Positions 8,845 to 16,686 of a stretch of 64,000 bases of DNA are shown piece by piece. The first letter of the stretch is position 1. The number at the start of each line of letters is the position of its first letter. The position numbers and the translations under genes were made by a program. A model generated the notes under the pieces. The model was not told the origin of the DNA, searched no databases, and saw nothing but the letters and a program-made list of their open reading frames with translations. The stretch is from Cognataquiflexum gelatinilyticum (GTDB taxonomy: Bacteria; Bacteroidota; Bacteroidia; Cytophagales; Cyclobacteriaceae): the NCBI RefSeq assembly GCF_024813435.1, contig NZ_JANAEZ010000006.1:124001-188000 (forward strand). Reading direction: 5' to 3'.

Positions 8845-9945
8845 TTACCCGATTTCTGTAAAACCAAAATAATCATGAGATGTGATACTTAAGTCACCAT
8901 CGCCACCTCTCAAACGCAATTGTATTGATCCTGGCTTTTCACTTACAAACCAAGAGTTGGTTTCATTGACATTTATAGTAAATCTGAAAGAAGCACTTCC
9001 TGAGGCCAAACTTCTTGGTGTGATATTGACATTTACGCTTCCTCCCCACCCCGGCCAATCGTAAACATCCAAAATTGAAAGTGAAATATTTCCTATGGCA
9101 CCGGCGTCATCATATAGAAAAGTAATTCCGAATTTTATTCCCATTTTCCTGGAATCACTAGTTCCTCCCCAAACAGCAAACCTATGTGTCGCTTCATAAA
9201 TCTGGGCGCTGGGATGTGCGGTTTTATGTGCTGCAACATCACTTCCACCGCTCGGCAACAATACTCCCTCAACTTCATCGAATGTATAGGAAACATCACC
9301 CGATGCCGCTGATGTCGCATCATTTGCTACTTGATATCCCAATGCACCTGCCGCTATCCACTCTGCGGCACCCATTGCGGCAACCACAGCTGGAAGGGCA
9401 AATTGGGTAACATTGTTTTGGCTTTGCGGGGAACTTCTCTTGCGATTATTGGGTAGGGTATGTGGAGATTTAATTCCTCTAACTGCATTTTTACCCAAAT
9501 CTCCGGCTTGGGATTCTAAATGATTTTGGTCATTTATGGGAGATCCGAATATATTTTTGGTAGGGTTTACCATTCCTTCCCTTTGTTGTTTGACATGGGT
9601 AAATTCATGACCAATGAGGTTTTTTCCTTCTTCAGATTCAGGGTTAAAGCGATTTGGAGCAAAATGAATCGTTTCTCCTCTTGTAAAAGCAAGTGCTTGG
9701 AATCGACTTGTTTCAACAGAATCTTTAACAATATCAACTTGAGAAAAATCTTCTCCCAATCCTTTTTCTAAATTATTCTGGAGATTTTTGGGAATTACAT
9801 CTTTGGATTTCCCCTGGCTTCCATTTGGCTTAAAGAAGTTTCCCTGAGAGTTAAAAAAATCATTTTCTTCGCTTTTTTTAGAAAATAACCCTGTAACCTT
9901 TCGTGAGTTTGTTGGTTTTTTTGATATCAGTTCTGAATTTTTCAT
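8845..9945 (-). CDS. DUF4157 HExxH protein, candidate eCIS effector, 366 aa
   Basis: DUF4157 proteins are a recurrent component of eCIS loci and are thought to be metallopeptidase-like cargo or cargo-processing modules. The DUF4157 domain spans about residues 50-150: FSQVDIVKDS, FTRGETIHFAP, then HEFTH (His113, Glu114, His117) and NHLESQAGD with Glu144 as the likely third zinc ligand. A hydrophobic stretch follows at about 183-208 (ALPAVVAAMGAAEWIAAGALGY), then a beta-rich C-terminal domain (about 230-366) of unknown function. The N-terminal 50 residues are Lys/Ser/Asn-rich and disordered, a plausible loading signal. It follows the AAA+ ATPase gene by 43 bases. Effector status is inferred from domain, location and modular build. 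Confidence 0.85.
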   Translation of the reverse strand: MKNSELISKKPTNSRKVTGLFSKKSEENDFFNSQGNFFKPNGSQGKSKDVIPKNLQNNLEKGLGEDFSQVDIVKDSVETSRFQALAFTRGETIHFAPNRFNPESEEGKNLIGHEFTHVKQQREGMVNPTKNIFGSPINDQNHLESQAGDLGKNAVRGIKSPHTLPNNRKRSSPQSQNNVTQFALPAVVAAMGAAEWIAAGALGYQVANDATSAASGDVSYTFDEVEGVLLPSGGSDVAAHKTAHPSAQIYEATHRFAVWGGTSDSRKMGIKFGITFLYDDAGAIGNISLSILDVYDWPGWGGSVNVNITPRSLASGSASFRFTINVNETNSWFVSEKPGSIQLRLRGGDGDLSITSHDYFGFTEIG

Positions 9946-9988
9946 GTCTATCTCAATTAATTCCTGATTACTTTATTTTTTTTGCTTT

Positions 9989-11299
9989 TCACTTTCCTTC
10001 TTTTTCCAGTTCTCTCCTTATTCCTTTTACCATAAGTTCTTTTGTAAGAATGGAATTTTTGGTATCTAAGGATACCAAAGAAATATATTGGATAATATTC
10101 AAAATATGGGAGCCTGTGAGCTCAAAACCATCAGCTATATCTTTTAGAATAAGATCCTGACCCATTTGAAGATTTTCAGGGATAGATTTTTTCCACAAAG
10201 CCAATCTATCTTCCGCCTTTGGTGCAGGGAAATAAACAATAGAATTGAATCTTCTGATAAAGGCTGTATCAATATTGTTTCTGAAATTAGAAGCCAATAT
10301 CACCAAGCCGTTATAGCTTTCTATCCTTTGGAGCAGGTAGGAAACCTCCTGGTTGGCATATTTGTCATGGGCATCCCTCACTCCTGTCCGCTTTCCAAAA
10401 ATCGCATCTGCTTCATCGAAGAAAAGGATCCAATCTTTGTTTTCCGCTTTGTCAAATAAGGCTGAAAGGTTCTTTTCAGTCTCCCCGATATACTTCGAAA
10501 CGATCATAGACAAGTCAATTCTGAAGACTTCCTTTCCTGTATATTTTGCCAGTAAAGTGGCAGTGATGGTTTTGCCTGTTCCCGGTGGGCCGTAAAACAA
10601 TGCCCGGTACCCCGGCTTGAGTTTTCTTCCAAGATCCCATTCTGCGTTAAGGGTCTCTTTGTGCTTGAGCCAAATCTGCAATTCCTTTACCTGATGCCAT
10701 ACTTGATCGGGTAACACAAGGTCTTCCCATGTCATTTCCGATTGGAGATGCTCGGCTGGGAAATTGATGCTCAGCGAAGGCAGGGAGATTTTCCCTGTTG
10801 TCAAAACTTCCACATATTCGGGATCCATTACCAATTTTCCACCTAACCTAGGTTCTCCTATTTTCACTGGTTCCAAATAAAGAATGCGATGTTTGAAAAG
10901 AAGATTGCTCTGGTCTAGTAGAGGTAAGTATTTCAACCTTTCTTGAATATCCAACCCTGCCAGTATGAAAAGAATGGTTTCTCCTGTGGGGACCATACCC
11001 CTGTGTTGATCTAGTTTGACTCCACCGAATTCAGGAAAATCCCCACCGTGGGGAAGAAATTTTTGAATGATTTTGTCAAAAAACCCGGGAATAATATGAG
11101 GAACCAAAGTCGTTGTCAATAAGAGGAGGTTTTCTTTGGTTAAGTTGTAAAGTCTTGAAAGCTTATATAATGTGCTTTGGTTGTCTAAGCTCAATCTTGT
11201 GGAATTAGGATCCTCAATTCTTTTTCCTTCAAAAAAGTTTTCAAGTCTGTTTTTCGTACAGACCTCCAAAAAATCAATAATGGTTCTGATATCTTCCAT
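9989..11299 (-). CDS. eCIS AAA+ ATPase (Afp15-like)
   Basis: The C-terminal half is a classic AAA+ module: Walker A GPPGTGKT (237-244), Walker B ILFFDEAD (291-298), sensor-1 Asn in ILASN (338) and arginine-finger RR at 349-350. The N-terminal 200 residues form the eCIS-specific domain. Every eCIS locus carries such an ATPase, and the Afp/PVC homologue is needed for particle assembly although it is not part of the particle. The gene begins 7 bases after the CIS_TMP-family gene, in the same order as known loci. Confidence 0.93.
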   Translation of the reverse strand: MEDIRTIIDFLEVCTKNRLENFFEGKRIEDPNSTRLSLDNQSTLYKLSRLYNLTKENLLLLTTTLVPHIIPGFFDKIIQKFLPHGGDFPEFGGVKLDQHRGMVPTGETILFILAGLDIQERLKYLPLLDQSNLLFKHRILYLEPVKIGEPRLGGKLVMDPEYVEVLTTGKISLPSLSINFPAEHLQSEMTWEDLVLPDQVWHQVKELQIWLKHKETLNAEWDLGRKLKPGYRALFYGPPGTGKTITATLLAKYTGKEVFRIDLSMIVSKYIGETEKNLSALFDKAENKDWILFFDEADAIFGKRTGVRDAHDKYANQEVSYLLQRIESYNGLVILASNFRNNIDTAFIRRFNSIVYFPAPKAEDRLALWKKSIPENLQMGQDLILKDIADGFELTGSHILNIIQYISLVSLDTKNSILTKELMVKGIRRELEKEGK

Positions 11300-11306
11300 A
11301 GCTTTC

Positions 11307-12851
11307 TTATTCCCATTCTACAAACATCATGTCCTCCATCCAAGGCAACTTGACGATGCCCATTCCCCAAGGTAGCTTGGCCAGCAGCACATCCACAGTC
11401 TTCCTTTCCACTTGAAGTTTCCAGCCTTTTTCAACCCGGCTGATTTTGCCGTTTCGCTGCAGGAAGGTTTCCCTCAATCCGCCAATACTTGTATTTTTCA
11501 ATACTGACCAATGTCCGATGACTGCCTGAAGCAATTCCTCACTTTCAATTTTGAATTGCTCGCTGATCTCAACTTCCTCCCCTAGAATTTGAGAAACGCC
11601 CATTCCGCAAAGGATTTTGTTGAGTGGATAGAAATTTTCAGAAAGGTTGTTCTCACCAAAAACCAAAAACTGAAGTATTCTGGCTGCGAGGTATTGGTCA
11701 TATTCAGCCACAAACTTTCCGTTTTCTGTCAATTGAAGATTGCTGAAAAGCCCTGTCAAAAAAGGATGCAACAAGACCAATCCGGCATTTTCCACGAATA
11801 TTTCATCGGAAAATTCTGATTCAATCTCGATTTCTTGTCCCATTTCTTCCTTGTTTGTTATTTTCTCCAATCCTGAAAGGGACGCAGAAAAGTCCATTTC
11901 AGCTCCTTCTTCGGCAAGGTTTATTCCATTATGCGTGGCTTCGGTGAGAATCTGAAAATCTAATTCTGTTAAGGAATTTTTTAGCTTTAAAATAATTTCA
12001 GGATCAATTTGTAGAATTTTTTTCCACAAAATCATTTTCTTCTTCTGAAATCCTGGATTAGAAACTTCTGTAAAAAGTGCAGTGAATGCACCTAGGAGTT
12101 TTCCATCTCTAACTAATTCCTGACCAAAATATTCCGCCAGAGCGGACAGGTTTTCTTGTGAACATTGGTTGATCAGTATTTTTTGAAATTGTCCAGATGA
12201 AGAAGGTTCTGGATCGGAAAAGGTAAGTGTCAAAGTTCGAATCAGGATTTTATTTAGAGCCGTATTCCTGCTCCTATTTAGGTATTTGACCAAATCTGAT
12301 TCATGAGAATTTAATTTCTGAGTCCAGGCTATGATTATTCTGGAGATAAAATCTTCTGAAAATGAACCAAATAGCCGCTGAAAGTAGGCAGGAGATTTAA
12401 TTAAGATTTTTTTGAGGTTCTCCAAAAATGACATTTCAAGCACCACTGAATCTTCCAATTCCCTTGGACTCGAAAAAGAGCTGTTCCATGGAAAATATCC
12501 TTTTTCCAAAAAGTGGATAAATACTTCCTCAGCCTTTTTTTCGACAGGGACAATTTCCTTTTTTCCGAATTGTGGGAGTTTCAAATTTTCCTCTAGTTGG
12601 ACAAGGATCTTTTGTAAAAACTCCTCTTCCCAATTGGAATAGGATAAGTTTCCACAATCCAGCTCAAGCTTTTCCAAGACAATTGTTTCATTGGGATTTC
12701 CATGGCGGTCAAATACCTTCTCTAAAGCCGGTTTGATTTTTTCGTAGAAAAACAATCCAAGACTATCCTGCAAACCCAATCCTTCCTCCAACCCTTCAAA
12801 ATCAACCTGAAGGGATGCAGTATGTATTTTATGGTTTTGCAGCACTGACAT
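11307..12851 (-). CDS. CIS_TMP-family protein (contractile injection system tape-measure annotation), 514 aa
   Basis: The N-terminus (HTASLQVDFEGLEEG, then KIKPALEKVFDRH, then LEKLELDCGNL) and the C-terminal block ENAGLVLLHPFLTGLFSNLQL followed by AARILQFLVFG and LNKILCGM match the CIS_TMP family as I recall it. That family is found next to the AAA+ gene in bacteroidetal eCIS loci and is annotated as tape-measure protein. It is large and mostly alpha-helical, without the long repetitive helix of a classic phage tape measure. It lies 11 bases after the PKD protein gene and 7 before the ATPase gene. Confidence 0.82.
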   Translation of the reverse strand: MSVLQNHKIHTASLQVDFEGLEEGLGLQDSLGLFFYEKIKPALEKVFDRHGNPNETIVLEKLELDCGNLSYSNWEEEFLQKILVQLEENLKLPQFGKKEIVPVEKKAEEVFIHFLEKGYFPWNSSFSSPRELEDSVVLEMSFLENLKKILIKSPAYFQRLFGSFSEDFISRIIIAWTQKLNSHESDLVKYLNRSRNTALNKILIRTLTLTFSDPEPSSSGQFQKILINQCSQENLSALAEYFGQELVRDGKLLGAFTALFTEVSNPGFQKKKMILWKKILQIDPEIILKLKNSLTELDFQILTEATHNGINLAEEGAEMDFSASLSGLEKITNKEEMGQEIEIESEFSDEIFVENAGLVLLHPFLTGLFSNLQLTENGKFVAEYDQYLAARILQFLVFGENNLSENFYPLNKILCGMGVSQILGEEVEISEQFKIESEELLQAVIGHWSVLKNTSIGGLRETFLQRNGKISRVEKGWKLQVERKTVDVLLAKLPWGMGIVKLPWMEDMMFVEWE

Positions 12852-12862
12852 TCAATTTCTAT

Positions 12863-15800
12863 TTAGAGGATCCCACTGATTTTTTTGAGTTGGTTGAGGT
12901 ATTTCGGTTTGGTGTTTACCTCGCCATTTTCCTCTGTCTGTACAATAGCCACGCCCGTGTCGTTGGCAATCCTGAGTACAAGCTGGGACTCAAGCCTTCC
13001 GAATTCTCCGCTCGACCTCATATCGGCCCAAATAACCGTGTGTTCTTCGATGACTTTGAAAATATTTTCCATTGGTATTTTAGCCTCATCAAAATCCTCT
13101 TTTTGGATGCACACTATATATTGTGCCAACAGATTCAATATCCTATAGAGCTCAAACCCAAAACTTCTGAATTCTTTTATCTCTAAAATTAAATTTTGAA
13201 GCCCCTGAAGCCATTCAACAAATTGGGACAACAATCCTGTGCTGACAAATTCACTTACAAAAAAATCGATTTGTTTATCAGCAGTCTCATTTGCGATGAC
13301 CCTCATGGCCTTAAAGAATTCCTGTATTTGGCCATAGGAGTCATACATTTCTTTAAACCTATTGAACAGATCGTTGGAACCTGTACTGTCAAATCTTACA
13401 AATGCATTAATAATGTCACTAAGTGGACCACAGGTTTTGGTTCTGACATCATCTTCTCCGGTTCTCGCATCTACTTTGACATTGACCGAATCGGTACTGC
13501 TGTTTCCACTTGGATCAGTGACTTTCAGTCCAAATTTGTATTCTCCAACCAATAAACCGGTCACAGTGGTCTGGACTTTGTCAGGGCTCGTAATGGTAGG
13601 TGTCATGGTTCCTCCGTCAAATGTCCAGTTGAATGAAAGTGTTTCGCCCTCAGGATCAGAAGAATTACTCCCATCCAAAGTTACCGTACCCGGAGTATTT
13701 GGGTTCCTGATGACAAGGGACTGGTCCGGACCGGCGTTTGCGATTGGGGCATTATTCTCAGGAATCGTTACCATAATGGTAACTGAATCTTGAGCAGAGG
13801 CACCTCTGTCGTCTGTTACTTTAAGACCAAATTTGTATTCTCCTTGCAGCAATCCTGTAACTGTGGTTTTTGCCTTATCAGGACTTGTGATAGTTGGTGT
13901 CATTGTCCCACCTTCAAATGTCCAACTGAAGATAAGCGGGCCTCCTTCGGGATCAGAAGAATTACTTGCATCCAAAGTTACCGTCCCCGGAGTATTGGGG
14001 TTCGCAATTCTTATGGATTGGTCATCACCCGCATCAGCAATTGGTGGTTTATTATCAGGTTCTTTTTCCTCAGGAATTACATAAGCGATCGGTGGACACT
14101 CACTGCAGCAGAGGTATGGAAGGTAGAAATCAGCTATTACAGTTCCCTTCGCGATCGGAGTAGCCTGGTCTCGAATCTCTTTGTCTCTGATATTGAGCGC
14201 ATCAAGAACGCTTTTGGCAGCGTCTCCAAGATTCATTTTTTTGATCAGGTCAGAAGCAAATTCAAATTCTGTGCGCTTGGAGGCAATCGCAAGTTCTTGT
14301 ACATCCTTGCCAATGTTTGTTGAAATACTGGCTTTTTGAGGTTCAGCTTTTACTGCCAAAGTCTCTTTAGCCAACACATTTGTCAAGGTATTTCTTGTAA
14401 ATAAATCAAGGTTTAAGTTTGGATTTGCCAATTCAGGCAAAGTCAAAACCCTTTCTACTTCACCGTTGTAGACTAAAATGAATGTACCCCCTTTGGTTAC
14501 CCCGGCCTTATGTTCTAATCCGGGATGCTTTTTGAAATACTCATTAAAATTGATGGCTGCGTGGTATTGCTCCAGTCTTTTGACGTATTCTTCTTTGAGG
14601 GCAAAGAGTTTTTCATTGGCACATTTGAAAAGCAGTTCATTGTTGCCTTCAGAGAAGTAACTTTTGATTTCTTCATTTTCTGAGTTTGCGGCTTCTTTGA
14701 TCAGGCTGGCAACGGTCTTGGAATAGGGAGTCCATAACTTATTGTAAGCATCTTCATCAAACTTGTCAAGGTCAAATGAAAGCAGGTACTTCACTATTTC
14801 AGCCAATTGTTGAAGGAAAATCAATAACAAGTCCGGTTGCTTGATGATGTATTCGAAAAATGCTTTTTGGTCAACAATGAAATTGGACACATCCTTAGCA
14901 ACAAAATCGGCCAGTTTCTCGCCTTCCTCCACATCACGCAAAGCTAGGTTTTTGATGATGTCGGCATTGGAAATACTGATGGCTTGGTTTTTAGAGATGT
15001 CCGATTTGATGATTTTTTGCATATCCACCAGATTTTTGGAGATATAAAAATCCCTTTTCAAGGTCAATCCACCCAGATTTTTGTTTGGTTCGATGGTTCT
15101 TTTAGGTCGGAGATTTCCGACATATGCCATGATTTGTTGCAATTGACAGACGATGCCGGTGATCATCACCCGGTAGTCAGATTCAAGGTCTTGGACATGG
15201 CAGCGGATTTCTTTGCCGTTCAGAATTGCCGAAAGGTCCATGGCATTAAGTGCCAAAACATCAAAAGGAAGATTGAATCTTTGTTTTTGTCTTATGATTT
15301 CAGTCAGGGCAGTACGGTAGTTTTTGCTTATATGCCCCTCGATTCTGAAGGCATTGTACCTTTCGATGTCATACAAAAGCGGATTCTTGACAGGTTCGGG
15401 AGCATCGCTTTGGATGGCGGCCCGGTAACCGAGGTTGTACCTTTGGTTACCACTGTAGCTTCTGCTGAAGTACCAGACAGGATTGACTGCCTTCCAGTCA
15501 TAGTAATATGGAATGGCTCTGTAGCTGATAAAGTCATTTCCCAAAGAGGTTGGGGTAATGGCGATTGCCTCGGAACTTTGGAGTTTGTCTCCCATAAATC
15601 CTTTGACCATCGCTACCATTCTTTCCAAAAGCAAAGTTGCCTCTTCGGCATTTTTTCCCTGCCCATTCAAAATCGGCGATGATTCGAAATATTGTCTATG
15701 GGCATTCCTTTTTCCCAAAAGGGTATTTTCATTTGCCAATCCCAAGGTCAGGTGCATGGGGAAATCCATTTCTTCGGGGCAACATTCCCCAAAAACCTCT

Positions 15801-16684
15801 CTCACTTTAGCCCTGAATTCAATATAAGCCTTGAGCAGATCGTCCACAAAATCGTAGAAATACTGCACAAAAATCCTTTGGCCTGTTTTGCCGGACAGCT
15901 TCTTTTTGACTGTGATGAGGTTTAGGCCTTTGAGGGGATTTTCAGCAGGAAGTCCAAGAGGTACTGCAAACCTGTCCCAACTTCGAATCAGATTTTCGGA
16001 AAGCTTGGTCAGCGTATTGTCGTCTGTGATTGCCAAAAAACCATTCAGAATATCTTCAGCTGTTTTTAAATCTGCCACAGGCACATTGTAGCGCTTCAAA
16101 AGTATTGAGTTGAATGAAATGGTTTTGCCTGAATCAAAAAGTGTTTTTTTAACCAAGAGAACCCTCAAGGTAAAATCCATCCTGCTTCCTTTGTCATTGC
16201 AATCCTGCGTGTCACAGTTTTTGAGATCTACCTGTTCGGCTTCAAGAAATAAGACAATGGCATAATCCTGCTTATTGATTGTACTTATGGATTTTTTGCC
16301 TTCGGTTTCTTTATCTGTGTCAGGGATAAGTTGGAGGATATCTTTGGCTCCATAATAAGGGACATTTTCCCTGTTTTCCTCACTACATTGGGTCAAAAAA
16401 TACAGGTCATTGGGAAGAACCGGCGGCAAATAGGAGATAAAATGTGTGTAATTCGTATCACACAGCTGAATCAAAAATCCCTGCGAAGTCAGTCCGCAGC
16501 CTTTGCTGATTCGGATGGCTGTATTCGAGGAGTTGATTTCCAATCCGCAGACGATACCTCGGCCTACGAGTTTGATACGCGTCAGCCTTTCCTGCTGCTC
16601 CAGGTAGTTCAACAAGTTGTTCAGGTGTCCATTGGACAGCACCTGATCAGCTTCAAAAACGGGGTAAGATTGTAAAGGCTGCAT
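12863..16684 (-). CDS. Large eCIS-associated protein with two PKD domains, 1273 aa
   Basis: The N-terminal part (PVFEADQVLSNGHLNNLLNYLEQQERL, then GRGIVCGLEI, ISKGCGLTSQGFLI) is a conserved head found on large proteins of bacteroidetal CIS loci. The middle is long and helical. A Cys-rich linker (CCSECPP) precedes two nearly identical PKD-type beta-sandwich domains (about residues 875-968 and 975-1068; PIADAGDDQS/PIANAGPDQS, SSDPEG, FGLKVTD). The C-terminal 200 residues are helical. PKD domains mediate extracellular protein or glycan contacts, so a surface-exposed baseplate, fibre or cage role is plausible. It directly follows the second large baseplate gene with a 2-base gap. Assignment to a specific particle position is inference. 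Confidence 0.75.
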   Translation of the reverse strand: MQPLQSYPVFEADQVLSNGHLNNLLNYLEQQERLTRIKLVGRGIVCGLEINSSNTAIRISKGCGLTSQGFLIQLCDTNYTHFISYLPPVLPNDLYFLTQCSEENRENVPYYGAKDILQLIPDTDKETEGKKSISTINKQDYAIVLFLEAEQVDLKNCDTQDCNDKGSRMDFTLRVLLVKKTLFDSGKTISFNSILLKRYNVPVADLKTAEDILNGFLAITDDNTLTKLSENLIRSWDRFAVPLGLPAENPLKGLNLITVKKKLSGKTGQRIFVQYFYDFVDDLLKAYIEFRAKVREVFGECCPEEMDFPMHLTLGLANENTLLGKRNAHRQYFESSPILNGQGKNAEEATLLLERMVAMVKGFMGDKLQSSEAIAITPTSLGNDFISYRAIPYYYDWKAVNPVWYFSRSYSGNQRYNLGYRAAIQSDAPEPVKNPLLYDIERYNAFRIEGHISKNYRTALTEIIRQKQRFNLPFDVLALNAMDLSAILNGKEIRCHVQDLESDYRVMITGIVCQLQQIMAYVGNLRPKRTIEPNKNLGGLTLKRDFYISKNLVDMQKIIKSDISKNQAISISNADIIKNLALRDVEEGEKLADFVAKDVSNFIVDQKAFFEYIIKQPDLLLIFLQQLAEIVKYLLSFDLDKFDEDAYNKLWTPYSKTVASLIKEAANSENEEIKSYFSEGNNELLFKCANEKLFALKEEYVKRLEQYHAAINFNEYFKKHPGLEHKAGVTKGGTFILVYNGEVERVLTLPELANPNLNLDLFTRNTLTNVLAKETLAVKAEPQKASISTNIGKDVQELAIASKRTEFEFASDLIKKMNLGDAAKSVLDALNIRDKEIRDQATPIAKGTVIADFYLPYLCCSECPPIAYVIPEEKEPDNKPPIADAGDDQSIRIANPNTPGTVTLDASNSSDPEGGPLIFSWTFEGGTMTPTITSPDKAKTTVTGLLQGEYKFGLKVTDDRGASAQDSVTIMVTIPENNAPIANAGPDQSLVIRNPNTPGTVTLDGSNSSDPEGETLSFNWTFDGGTMTPTITSPDKVQTTVTGLLVGEYKFGLKVTDPSGNSSTDSVNVKVDARTGEDDVRTKTCGPLSDIINAFVRFDSTGSNDLFNRFKEMYDSYGQIQEFFKAMRVIANETADKQIDFFVSEFVSTGLLSQFVEWLQGLQNLILEIKEFRSFGFELYRILNLLAQYIVCIQKEDFDEAKIPMENIFKVIEEHTVIWADMRSSGEFGRLESQLVLRIANDTGVAIVQTEENGEVNTKPKYLNQLKKISGIL
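13470..14060 (-). repeat. Tandem duplication encoding the two PKD domains
   Basis: Two adjacent units of about 300 bases are closely similar at the DNA level. For example, GGATCAGAAGAATTACT is shared at about 13646 and 13950, and ATCCAAAGTTACCGT at about 13675 and 13970. Each unit encodes one PKD domain of the 1273-aa protein. Such in-frame repeats can expand or contract by recombination. Confidence 0.8.
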
Positions 16685-16686
16685 GA

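Noticed and set aside
13362..14323. Plus-strand open frames of 143 and 177 aa
   Set aside because: They lie opposite the PKD repeats, whose biased codons keep the antisense frames open. They mirror each other in the two units and are shadows of the minus-strand gene.
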